From: PALSA-555 sp963731625
GTDB taxonomy: Bacteria > Actinomycetota > Acidimicrobiia > IMCC26256 > PALSA-555
DNA: 64,000 nt
NCBI GenBank assembly: GCA_963731625.1
Contig: CAVSWH010000001.1
Span: forward strand, 744,001-808,000
Direction of reading: 5' to 3'
The notes beneath the pieces are model-generated. The model was not told where the DNA came from. It did not search any database and was given only the letters and a program-made list of their open reading frames with translations. Below, one piece after another: positions 15,578-23,347 of this stretch. Position 1 is the stretch's first letter, and every line of letters begins with the position of its first letter. The translations under genes and the position numbers were made by a program.

Positions 15578-16242
15578 TCGAGCAGACGGTTCTTGCGTCC
15601 CTCGAACTCGGCCGGGGTGATGTGGCCCTCGTCGCGCAGTCGGGCGAGCTGCTCGATCTTGCTCGCGACGTCCGAGCCGGCCGACGGGGAGACCCCGCGC
15701 CGTTGCAGCGCGCGTGCCACCGCATCGCCGAGCGCATCGGCGCCTGCCTCGGCGCCGCGGTGCGCCACGTGCTCCATCTGGGTGTAGATCTCGTTCTGCA
15801 CGTCGTCGGGATGGCGCACGTTGTCGAAGTGCGTGTCGCCCTCCTCGCCCGCCGACTCGATGTCCAGGTCGCCCGCCCCGATGATCCGCTCCCAGATGCC
15901 CTGGTGGTAGTTGATGTTCGTGATCCGGTCGAGCGGGATCTCCACGCCGTGGCGGCCGAGGACGCCGGTGCGGTACAGCACACGCTGGTCGGTGACCACG
16001 AAGTAGGTGACCCACCAGCGCAGGAACTCCTGCGCCAGCCAGAGCGCCCAGACGAGCACGAGCACCCCGACGGGCCAGCGCAGGACGTTGCGCACGTCCG
16101 CGTTCGGGATCGCGGACGTACCGACGACCACCGCGAGCAAGGGCACACCGGTGACGATGTGGCGCGAGAAGTACCACCAATGCGGCCGCAGGTCGAGGAC
16201 GACCGTCTCGTCGTCGTAGACGAGATGCCGCGGGAAACCCAT
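15568..16242 (-). CDS. Membrane PH-domain protein with SHOCT tail
   Basis: 224 residues. Two transmembrane helices (about 28-45, VTGVPLLAVVVGTSAIPN; about 54-75, WPVGVLVLVWALWLAQEFL) precede a bacterial PH-like domain (YFVVTDQRVLYRTGVLGR, IPLDRITNINYHQGIWER, IIGAGDLDIESAG). The C-terminal 32 residues, SKIEQLARLRDEGHITPAEF onward, are a SHOCT motif, a short helix pair thought to mediate oligomerisation. Exact role unknown. The ATG lies 6 bases after a -10 hexamer. Confidence 0.88.
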   Translation of the reverse strand: MGFPRHLVYDDETVVLDLRPHWWYFSRHIVTGVPLLAVVVGTSAIPNADVRNVLRWPVGVLVLVWALWLAQEFLRWWVTYFVVTDQRVLYRTGVLGRHGVEIPLDRITNINYHQGIWERIIGAGDLDIESAGEEGDTHFDNVRHPDDVQNEIYTQMEHVAHRGAEAGADALGDAVARALQRRGVSPSAGSDVASKIEQLARLRDEGHITPAEFEGRKNRLLDQL

Positions 16243-16248
16243 GCGCGG

Positions 16249-16254
16249 AGGCTA
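16249..16254 (-). promoter_or_regulatory. Leaderless -10 for PH/SHOCT gene
   Basis: TAGCCT on the minus strand ends 6 bases before the ATG at 16242. It overlaps the stop codon of the lactone oxidase gene. Confidence 0.4.
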
Positions 16255-17559
16255 GGCGGGGCCCAACACCCGATCGAGGTACACGTTCGAGAAGCAGCCG
16301 TCCGGGTCGAGCTTGCGTCGCACCGCCTGGAACCGGTCCCACTCGGGGTAGCGGGGCGCCAACGTCGCGGCGGTCTGGAAGTGCAGCTTCCCCCAGTGCG
16401 GCCGACCGTCGAGCCCGGTCATCACGTCCTCGACGGCGTGGAAGTACTCCTCGTAGGGCACGCCGCGCGCCATGTGCACCGCGACGTAGCACGTGTCGCG
16501 GCCGTAGGCGGTGCTGAGCGGGATGTCGTCCGGCGCGGTGAAGCGCACCTCGATCGGGAAGCTGACCCGCAGCCCCATCCGGTCGATGACGTCGCGGACG
16601 CCCTGGACGGCCTCGAGGGCTCGGGCGCGCGGGACGCAGTACTCCATCTCCGCGAAGCGAACGAGCCGGGTCGCGATGAGGATCCGGTCGCTGCGGTCGA
16701 GGCGGTCGGTCGAGCCGGCGCCGCCTGCGACGATCTGGTTCAGACGCGGCACGAGGGTCGGGCGGAGCCGGCCGACGGCGACGAGCGCGCCGAAGAAGTA
16801 GTTGGGGTACAGGATCTCGGCACGCCAGCGCTTGTAGGCGCTCTTGGACTGCGGCGCCTCGTCGGTGCGGTTGTTCTCGATCGTCGACGCGCGGTCCGTG
16901 TGCGGCAGCCAGTAGAACTCGAAGTGCTCGTTCGTGTCGACGTAGCGGTCGAGGTCGGCGAGGACCTCGTCGACCGGGTGGGGCCGCTCGACGTGGTGGA
17001 GCGTGAACGCCGGCACGCACTGCAGCGTCACCGCGGTGACGACGCCGAGCGCGCCGAGCCCGACGCGGGCCGCGTGGAAGACCTCGGGCTCCTCGTCGGC
17101 CGAGCAGCGCAGCTGCTCGCCGTCCGCGGTGACCATCTGGAGGCCTCGCACGAAGGTCGCGAGCCCGCCGAACGTGGCGCCGGTCCCGTGGGTCGCGGTC
17201 GCGATCGCCCCGGCGAAGCTCTGGCGGTCGATGTCCCCGAGGTTCGGAAGCGCGAGGCCCCGGAGCGCGAGCTCCTCGTTGAGGCGCTGGATGGTGATCC
17301 CGGCCTCGACGGTCACCAGCCGCGCTCCCTCGTCGACCGACACGACCCGGTTGAGGTCGTCCAGGGTCAGCATCCGCCCGTCGGTGCAGGCGATGTCGGT
17401 GAACGAGTGGCCGCTCCCCACGACCTTGACGGTCTGGCCCGCCGCGCGGGCCCGCGTGATCGCCTCGCGGACCTCGAGCTCGCTGGCGGGCGTCTCCACC
17501 GCGGCGGGCTCGCAGCGCTGCGTCCGTCCCCAGTTGCGCCAGGCGTGTCCGTCGCGCAT
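16252..17559 (-). CDS. D-arabinono-1,4-lactone oxidase family flavoprotein
   Basis: 435 residues of the VAO/PCMH fold. The FAD domain shows KVVGSGHSFTDIACTDG, whose His is the usual covalent FAD attachment, and ITIQRLNEELALRGLALPNL, then SFAGAIATATHGTGATFGG. The C-terminal ALO domain carries HMARGVPYEEYFHAVED and RPHWGKLHF. The family oxidises aldonolactones or alditols, as in L-gulonolactone oxidase; the substrate is inferred. ATG 17559 rather than GTG 17565 is supported by a -10 hexamer 7 bases upstream. Confidence 0.92.
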   Translation of the reverse strand: MRDGHAWRNWGRTQRCEPAAVETPASELEVREAITRARAAGQTVKVVGSGHSFTDIACTDGRMLTLDDLNRVVSVDEGARLVTVEAGITIQRLNEELALRGLALPNLGDIDRQSFAGAIATATHGTGATFGGLATFVRGLQMVTADGEQLRCSADEEPEVFHAARVGLGALGVVTAVTLQCVPAFTLHHVERPHPVDEVLADLDRYVDTNEHFEFYWLPHTDRASTIENNRTDEAPQSKSAYKRWRAEILYPNYFFGALVAVGRLRPTLVPRLNQIVAGGAGSTDRLDRSDRILIATRLVRFAEMEYCVPRARALEAVQGVRDVIDRMGLRVSFPIEVRFTAPDDIPLSTAYGRDTCYVAVHMARGVPYEEYFHAVEDVMTGLDGRPHWGKLHFQTAATLAPRYPEWDRFQAVRRKLDPDGCFSNVYLDRVLGPA

Positions 17560-17566
17560 CGTCACG

Positions 17567-17572
17567 ATCGTA
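17567..17572 (-). promoter_or_regulatory. Leaderless -10 for lactone oxidase
   Basis: TACGAT on the minus strand ends 7 bases before the ATG at 17559. Confidence 0.5.
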
Positions 17573-17593
17573 GACGGGCGCCGTCGCGGCGCC

Positions 17594-17962
17594 TCAGGCC
17601 CACCCGAGCTCGCGCAGCCGCGCGTCGCTGAGCCCGAAGTAGTGACCGACCTCGTGGAGGACGGTCGTGCGTACCATCGCCGCGAGGTCGCGCTCGTCGG
17701 TTGCGCGTTCGCTGATCGGACCCTGGAAGATCGTGATCCGGTCGGGCATCACGCCCGCGTACGCCATCGCGTCGCGACGCGTGAGCGGCACCCCCTCGTA
17801 GAGGCCGAGCAGGGTGCCGGGTCGGCCCGCCAGCTGCGCCGGCGTCGGCCAGTCGGCGACGACCACCGCGACGTTCTCGATCGCCGTGCCGAGCTCGGGC
17901 GGGATCGCGTCGAGCGCGTCGGCGACGAGCTCCTCGAAGCGCTCGGCGGTGACGTGGACCAT
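17594..17962 (-). CDS. Small zincin-like metallopeptidase
   Basis: 122 residues. VLHEVGHYFGLSDARLRELG near the C-terminus contains the HExGHxxG zinc site with a following Asp, as in the minimal zincin family (formerly DUF1025). The N-terminus ERFEELVADALDAIPPELG and LLGLYEGVPLTRR are family hallmarks. No substrate is known. ATG 17962 (MVHVTAERF) is chosen; a -10-like TACCTT at 17993-17998 on the minus strand would give a leader of about 29 bases. It is 34 bases upstream of the lactone oxidase gene. Confidence 0.9.
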   Translation of the reverse strand: MVHVTAERFEELVADALDAIPPELGTAIENVAVVVADWPTPAQLAGRPGTLLGLYEGVPLTRRDAMAYAGVMPDRITIFQGPISERATDERDLAAMVRTTVLHEVGHYFGLSDARLRELGWA

Positions 17963-18019
17963 GGTCAAACACGCGGTGACACCGCGCGCGAAAAGGTAAC
18001 GCCTACGCGAAAAAGTCTC

Positions 18020-18048
18020 TTGACCGGAGCGCGCGCCCGGCGTACCTT
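18020..18048 (+). promoter_or_regulatory. Strong promoter, TTGACC-N17-TACCTT
   Basis: TTGACC (18020-18025), exactly 17 bases, then TACCTT (18043-18048). It is one of the few sites in the window with a good -35 and optimal spacing. Predicted transcription starts near 18055, over 300 bases before the next gene. Two copies of CGCGAAAA (near 17987 and 18007) lie just upstream and may be an UP-like or regulatory element. Confidence 0.55.
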
Positions 18049-18054
18049 CCACAA

Positions 18055-18373
18055 GCCGACGCCACGACGGCACGGGACCGAACGGTCACCGGAGCGATCC
18101 GGGGGCCGGCGCGGAAGACGGGTCGACGAGGCGACGGTCGGTGAAGGGTGTCGGGGTGCGCCTCGGGATCCGGAGTCGGGGTTTGGACCGAGTCCTCGGG
18201 CCGGTGGTGTTCCAGCCGGTTCGGGGCCCGCGAGCACGGTCCCCGCGAGGGGGCACGGCGAGCAGAAGGACGAACCCGAGGAACCAGGAGGGCCCCGAGG
18301 AGTCCGGAGCGCTTCGGCGTGATGGCTACTCGGGGTCTTCCGCGTTCCCGCTCTTCCACAGGATGTCCACAGC
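18055..18373 (+). ncRNA. Candidate structured RNA or long leader
   Basis: About 320 bases with no supported reading frame, downstream of a strong promoter and before the GTG at 18374. Hairpins read directly: GACC-GAAC-GGTC (18076-18087), CCGG-N6-CCGG (18089-18102), GGAC-CGA-GTCC (18185-18195), CCGG-N11-CCGG (18201-18219), CCCC-GCGA-GGGG with a GNRA loop (18241-18252), and GCGC-TTCG-GCGT with a UUCG loop (18309-18320). I could not match it to RNase P RNA, tmRNA, SRP or a known riboswitch. In GC-rich DNA short hairpins arise by chance, so confidence is low. Confidence 0.3.
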
Positions 18374-20281
18374 GTGCGCCGGGTCACGGCCGAGATCACG
18401 AGCCGCGCTCCCGCGCGCGTCGACGCCGACGCCCGGACCGCTCGCGTGACGCGCCCCGGCGACGACCACGCCGACGGCTCGGCCGCGGAGGTGCGGCGGT
18501 TCCGCCGGGCCATCCACGCCGTGGCCCGCCACCCGTTCGTGGTGGTGTGCCTGGCCGTCGCGGTCCTCGCCGCGCTCAGCCTCTGGTCGTACTGGTCCGA
18601 GCGGCGCGGCTTCCCTCTTCAGATCGACGAGGCCGGCTACGCGGCCCTCGGGCTCGCGCTCGCGCAGGCGCTGAGCCATCATGGCGTCGGCGGCCTGGTC
18701 CACAGCTTCGAGACCCAGCAGACCGTCTTCGGTCCTCTCGTCCCGCTGCTCACCGTGCCGCTGCACGCCGTCGCGGGACAGCGCGTCGGGAACGGCTTCG
18801 TCGTCCTCCAGGGCTTCTACGCCGTGCTGGTGCTGGCCACCTACGGGATCGCGCGGCGGCTCACGTCGGCGTGGCTCGCTGCGCTGGCCGCCGTGGTCGT
18901 CGCCACCACACCCGCGGTCACGCTGGCGGCCCGCGGCTTCTACTTCGCGGTGCCCGCCGCCGCGCTGGTCGCGACGGCGATCTGGTGCTTCCTGCGGGCC
19001 GACGGGGCCAGCCGAATCGGGTGGGCGCTCGCGGGTGGTGCCGTGCTGGGGCTCGCCCTGCTCGCCCGCACCCACGTGCTCGCGGTCGCGCCGATCGTCT
19101 ACGGCGGGGCCGGGCTGCAGGTCGTCGGGCGGGGCACCGACGCCCGGCGACGGCTTCTCCACCTGGCGGGCGCGGCCATCGTGACGACGGGCGTCGCCGC
19201 GACCTGGTACGCCCGCAACGCCGGCGACGCGGTCGGCTTCCTGCTCGGGACGCGGTACCGGGCGGCGACGTCGAGCCAGGACAAACTCCAGCTCGCGCCG
19301 CTCCTGCGATTTCTCGCCCAAGGCGTCACCACCCCGCAGCTCCCCGTCACGATCGTCCTCCTCGGTGTCGTCGCCCTCGGCGTCCGCGCGTGGCGGCGCC
19401 GGGGCCGGGCGGCGCCGGCGACCCCGCGACGCCCCTGGATGGCGCGCGTCCGGTTCGACGACGGGTTCTTCCTCACCGTGGTGGTTGTCGGTCTCGTGAT
19501 CGTGTTCGCCGCCGGCGAGTTCGCGTCGGGGCTCTTCCCCTACGGCGAATGGCTCATCGTCCTCCCGGTGGTGGTCGCCGGCGCGGTCGCGGCGATCGCG
19601 CCCCTCGAGCCGCGCGTCCGGGTCGCCGCGGCATGGACGCTCGTCGGCCTCTGCGTCGTCAACACCGCGATGATGAGCGGGGCCGTGGCGGACCTTGCCA
19701 CGGTGCGCACGGTGGACGCCGGGCCGTTCGGTCCGCTCACGCTCACGGACGGCCGTCAGTTCGTCCAGGTGGCGTTCAACCACTTCGAGCCCGTCGATTC
19801 CGGTCGCGTCCCGTTCCCGCTGGGCGCGCCGGGGCATCTCCCCTCGAGGCTGCGCGCGGTGCTGCCGATCCAACGCGAGGCCGCGGCGTGGCTCGTGCGG
19901 TACGCGGCCCGGCACGGCCAGGAGGCGGTCGCCTTTGCTGTCGGCGCCGACAGTCGGCTGTTGAACATCAACGACCTGTCGCTGCAGGATCGACTCGCCG
20001 ACCCGACGGGGGGGCTCATCACGGGTCGCGTCGAGCTGCCGGTAACGGCGTCGGTCCAGCGGTACTGCGCGCAGGTCGACGACCCGCACCTCGGGCTGCC
20101 CAACTTCTTGCTCTTCTACCGCTCGGTCACGGCCGCCGGGCGCCTCAACGGCCGGTCACCGGGCGTGACGCGCGCGACCCGATTGGGCTTCGCTCCCGTG
20201 CGGACGTGGCGGGTACCCGACGGGACCGTGACGGCCTACTGGCGGTCCCAGGGTGCCGTCCCGCCTCGGTGTCCCTCGTGA
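18374..20281 (+). CDS. GT-C (ArnT/PMT-like) membrane glycosyltransferase
   Basis: 635 residues. After a charged cytoplasmic N-terminus (about 45 residues) come about ten transmembrane helices (for example FVVVCLAVAVLAALSLWSYW and GNGFVVLQGFYAVLVLATYG) and a soluble C-terminal part from about residue 460. The first outer loop carries PLQIDEAGYAALG, an acidic motif placed as in GT39/GT83 enzymes that transfer sugars from polyprenyl phosphates to surface acceptors. Donor and acceptor are unknown. The GTG start has no ribosome site; the transcript may begin far upstream at the 18020 promoter. First of three glycosyltransferases on this strand. Confidence 0.82.
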   Translation: MRRVTAEITSRAPARVDADARTARVTRPGDDHADGSAAEVRRFRRAIHAVARHPFVVVCLAVAVLAALSLWSYWSERRGFPLQIDEAGYAALGLALAQALSHHGVGGLVHSFETQQTVFGPLVPLLTVPLHAVAGQRVGNGFVVLQGFYAVLVLATYGIARRLTSAWLAALAAVVVATTPAVTLAARGFYFAVPAAALVATAIWCFLRADGASRIGWALAGGAVLGLALLARTHVLAVAPIVYGGAGLQVVGRGTDARRRLLHLAGAAIVTTGVAATWYARNAGDAVGFLLGTRYRAATSSQDKLQLAPLLRFLAQGVTTPQLPVTIVLLGVVALGVRAWRRRGRAAPATPRRPWMARVRFDDGFFLTVVVVGLVIVFAAGEFASGLFPYGEWLIVLPVVVAGAVAAIAPLEPRVRVAAAWTLVGLCVVNTAMMSGAVADLATVRTVDAGPFGPLTLTDGRQFVQVAFNHFEPVDSGRVPFPLGAPGHLPSRLRAVLPIQREAAAWLVRYAARHGQEAVAFAVGADSRLLNINDLSLQDRLADPTGGLITGRVELPVTASVQRYCAQVDDPHLGLPNFLLFYRSVTAAGRLNGRSPGVTRATRLGFAPVRTWRVPDGTVTAYWRSQGAVPPRCPS

Positions 20282-20290
20282 CCCGCTTGG

Positions 20291-20296
20291 TACGGT
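20291..20296 (+). promoter_or_regulatory. Leaderless -10 for GT4 gene
   Basis: TACGGT ends 7 bases before the GTG at 20304. Confidence 0.5.
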
Positions 20297-20303
20297 CGAC
20301 GCG

Positions 20304-22376
20304 GTGAGGGCCTCCCTACGGCGGGCCGGGCGGGCGCTGCAACGGTCTGGTAGGGCGCTGCTCGTGGCCGCGCGGGCGCTGCGCCACGCCCGGCCGCGAC
20401 GTTGCGTCGGCGCGGTCCAGGCGCCCGCCGCGATGCCGGCCGAGATCACGGCCGTCCACGGCTGGGCGTGGTTCGACAACGACGATCTCGCGTCGTGCAG
20501 CGTCACGATCAACGGCGAGGTCGCCGCGACCGCCCAACTCACGCCGGCCGCGCCCGACGTCGCCGAGGAACGACCCGAGACTGGGCGCACCGCCCGCTGC
20601 GGCTGGCGCGCCCGAGTCGACCTGCGTCCCCACGCCGGGCACCACGTCGAGATCGGCGCCGTCGCGGTGTCGGCACGTGGCGTCGCGCAGTTCCTCAATC
20701 CGTCCCGCGTCGCGGTCCGGCCGGCCACGCCCGCCCCGCGCGTCCAGCCCCGCCCGCCGGTGGGGCTCGATCGCCGCGGCGGGATCGAGGAACCGGCCCC
20801 GGGTGCGCTCGTGCCCGCGGGCCCGCTCGTCGTCTCGGGGTGGGCGCTCGGTGACGGTGGCCGACCGGCGCGCCTCGCCGTGCGCGTCAACGGCCGTGAC
20901 GCAGGGTTGGCGCGTCCGTTCGCGGCGCCGCGCGCCGACGTCGCCCGCGTCCACGACGACCCGGCCGCGCCGATCGCCGGGTTCGAGCGCATCGTGCGCA
21001 TCGACGAGCCGCCTGGCGCCACCGTCCGGCTCGACGTCGACTTCGTGCCGGTGGGCGGGCGCCCGATCCCGCTGCGCGGCGTCGAGGTCCACGTCGCAGC
21101 GGACGCCGCGCCAACCCGTCCGGCCCCCGTCTCGGACGTCCTCGCCGCGCTCGACGCGGTGCCAGGGTCCCAGCACGCGCGAGCACGACCCTGGCGCCTC
21201 GCCTGCTTCACGCACAGTCTCGAGCTCGGCGGCGGCCAGCTGTACCTGCAGGAGCTGCTGCGCGACCTGATCAAGAACCACGACGCCGCATGCCTCGTCG
21301 TGACACGCGTGGATGGCCCGCTGCGCGACGAGCTCGAGGCGCTCGGCGCGACGGTCCACGTCACCGAATACCCCCTGCCCGACACGGACGCGTACGAGCC
21401 CCAGGCCGTCGAGCTCGCCGTGCTCGTGCGTGCCTGGGCCGCGCAGGTCGTCGTCGTGAACACGCTGATCAGCGCCATCGGCGCCGACGTCGCGACTCGC
21501 GCGGGCCTGCCCGCGGTCTGGGCCATCCACGAGAGCTACACGCTCGACGACTACTGGGCGATCACGGGCGGCAGCGGCCGCGCCGCGGCGTGCGCTGCGG
21601 CGAACGCGGCCACCCTCGCCGAGACGGCGGCGCTGCTGTTCGAAGCGGAGGCGACCCGCGTCGTGTATGCCGACGCCGCCGGCCCGGACCGGACCGCCAC
21701 GCTCTATTACGGGATCGACATCGACGAGCTCGACGCATTCGCAGCCACCACGGACCGCGCCGCGGCACGCCGCGCCGTCGGCGTCGCCGAGGACCGCGAC
21801 CTCCTCGTGTGCGTCGGCACCCTCGAGCCCCGGAAGGGGCAGGCGCTGCTCGCCACCGCGTTCTCCCTCGTGGCCGCCGAGTTCCCCCGCGCCACGCTCG
21901 CCCTCGTTGGCGCGGTCGATGACGACTACTCGCGCGGCCTGCGCGCGTACGTCGCGCGTCTTGGGCTCGCGGAGCGGATCCTGGTCCGCGATCTGGAGGC
22001 GGGCCCCTTCCGGTGGTACCGCGCGGCCGACGTCGTCGCGGTCCCCTCCGACCTCGAGTCGATGCCCCGCGTCCTGCTCGAGGCAATGGCGCTCGCGGTG
22101 CCCGTGGTGGCGAGCGACGTCTGGGGCATCCCCGAGCTCGTGCGCCCAGGCGAGAACGGCCTGCTCTGCGCGCCGCGCGACATCGAGGCCCTCGCTGAGA
22201 CGCTGCGCGCCTTCCTGCGCCTCGGGCCCGAGGCGCGCCATCGGCTCGGCGCCGCGGGGTCGCGGGTCGTGCGGGCTCGCCACGACCTCGCGGCGTACCG
22301 GCGGGTCTTCGTGCGGCTGCTGCGGCGGCTGGTCGACGATCCGGACGCCTCGGTCTCGACGCTGCTCGCGCCGTGA
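20304..22376 (+). CDS. GT4 glycosyltransferase with N-terminal beta domains
   Basis: 690 residues. The C-terminal half is a GT-B family 4 transferase: LACFTHSLELGGGQLYLQEL, VCVGTLEPRKGQALLATAF, and the donor-site block PSDLESMPRVLLEAMALAVP followed by GIPELVRPGENGLL. The N-terminal 290 residues hold two beta-rich modules (around GWAWFDNDDLASCSVTING and VVSGWALGDGGRPARLAVRV) that resemble each other and may bind acceptor glycan or protein. No signal peptide, so probably cytoplasmic. It is translationally coupled to the next gene through a GTGA overlap. Confidence 0.88.
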   Translation: MRASLRRAGRALQRSGRALLVAARALRHARPRRCVGAVQAPAAMPAEITAVHGWAWFDNDDLASCSVTINGEVAATAQLTPAAPDVAEERPETGRTARCGWRARVDLRPHAGHHVEIGAVAVSARGVAQFLNPSRVAVRPATPAPRVQPRPPVGLDRRGGIEEPAPGALVPAGPLVVSGWALGDGGRPARLAVRVNGRDAGLARPFAAPRADVARVHDDPAAPIAGFERIVRIDEPPGATVRLDVDFVPVGGRPIPLRGVEVHVAADAAPTRPAPVSDVLAALDAVPGSQHARARPWRLACFTHSLELGGGQLYLQELLRDLIKNHDAACLVVTRVDGPLRDELEALGATVHVTEYPLPDTDAYEPQAVELAVLVRAWAAQVVVVNTLISAIGADVATRAGLPAVWAIHESYTLDDYWAITGGSGRAAACAAANAATLAETAALLFEAEATRVVYADAAGPDRTATLYYGIDIDELDAFAATTDRAAARRAVGVAEDRDLLVCVGTLEPRKGQALLATAFSLVAAEFPRATLALVGAVDDDYSRGLRAYVARLGLAERILVRDLEAGPFRWYRAADVVAVPSDLESMPRVLLEAMALAVPVVASDVWGIPELVRPGENGLLCAPRDIEALAETLRAFLRLGPEARHRLGAAGSRVVRARHDLAAYRRVFVRLLRRLVDDPDASVSTLLAP

Positions 22377-23287
22377 CCGACGGCGCCAGCGGGGTTCGGG
22401 CTGGCGGCACCGATCGGGGCACCGCGCCACCGACGCTGTCGGTCGTGATCCCCACTCGCCAACCGTGGTCGCACTTCGGCGATCGGTTCGCGTCGCTCAT
22501 CGACGAGATGCGCGACGTCGGCGGTGAGGTCGTGGTGCTCGCCGGCCCGGGTCCGGAGGTCGACGACGGAACGCTGCGGGTGATGACGACGTCGGAGCAG
22601 AACCTGCTGTCGCTCCGGGCGCGTGCCGCGTGCGCGGCACGGGGCGCGATCGTGGCCATGGCGGAGGATCACGCCGTCCCGGTCCCGGGGTGGAGCCACG
22701 CGGTGCTGCGCGCCCATCACGAGCGCCCGGCGGCGGCGGGGATCGTCGGCTGCCTGCTCAACGCCACCGACGGCACCGTCGCGGGTCGCGCCAACTTCCT
22801 CGCGTTCGCCGCCCCCTACACCCCCCCGATGCCCGCCGTGCCGTCCTGGCGCCCGCCGCCGCTGTCGACCCTCTCGTTCAAGCGCGACGTGCTGGGCGGC
22901 CTCGACGACCGGCCCGGCGGCCTCGAGAACGAGCTCGTCCCCCGCCTGTTCCGAGATGGCCGCCTCGTCGCCGACGACCGCGTCCACGTCATGCACCACC
23001 AGGACTGCAGCAGCCTGTGGTCGGTGCAGAACAGCTACTGGGCGACCCGCGCCGCCTACGGCTACGCCGAGGATCGGCACGACCCGCGTCGGCGACGGGA
23101 GATCATCTCGTGGGTCGTGACGCACATGCCCCAGATGGTCTGGCGTGAGGCACACGGCGCGCACCGGCCGGTCCGGGGTCAATACGGGGAGCTCGCGATC
23201 GTCGCGACGTATGCCGCCGCGGGCGCCATCGGCGCGGTCGTGGGCACCCTCGCGGGGCCCGGCGCCGCGCCGTGCCGCACGGAGTAA
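22373..23287 (+). CDS. GT2-like glycosyltransferase
   Basis: 304 residues. The GT-A start TLSVVIPTRQPWSHFGDR lies near residue 21, the acidic nucleotide-sugar site VAMAEDHAVPVPGWSHAVL near 95, and GGLENELVPRLFRDGRLVADDR near 180 corresponds to the catalytic base region. A C-terminal hydrophobic helix (IVATYAAAGAIGAVVGTLAG) may anchor it to the membrane. The GTG overlaps the upstream stop as GTGA (22373-22376), so it is co-translated with the GT4 gene and probably acts in the same pathway. Confidence 0.82.
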   Translation: MTDGASGVRAGGTDRGTAPPTLSVVIPTRQPWSHFGDRFASLIDEMRDVGGEVVVLAGPGPEVDDGTLRVMTTSEQNLLSLRARAACAARGAIVAMAEDHAVPVPGWSHAVLRAHHERPAAAGIVGCLLNATDGTVAGRANFLAFAAPYTPPMPAVPSWRPPPLSTLSFKRDVLGGLDDRPGGLENELVPRLFRDGRLVADDRVHVMHHQDCSSLWSVQNSYWATRAAYGYAEDRHDPRRRREIISWVVTHMPQMVWREAHGAHRPVRGQYGELAIVATYAAAGAIGAVVGTLAGPGAAPCRTE

Positions 23288-23335
23288 GGGCGGCGCCTGC
23301 GGCGCGGGGTCCACCTGAGTGTCACAGCCCGTCGG

Positions 23336-23341
23336 TACGGT
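23336..23341 (+). promoter_or_regulatory. Leaderless -10 for helicase gene
   Basis: TACGGT ends 6 bases before the GTG at 23348. Confidence 0.5.
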
Positions 23342-23347
23342 CCCGGG

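Noticed and set aside
18294..18312. GAGGAGTCCGGAGC, reminiscent of the RNase P RNA P4 region (GAGGAAAGTCCGGGC)
   Set aside because: The AAA core is missing and the paired ACAGAAA and other conserved elements are not found nearby.
18355..18372. DnaA-box-like TTCCACA and TGTCCACA before the GT-C gene
   Set aside because: Each differs from TTGTCCACA, there are only two, and no dnaA, dnaN or AT-rich unwinding element is present, so this is not an origin.
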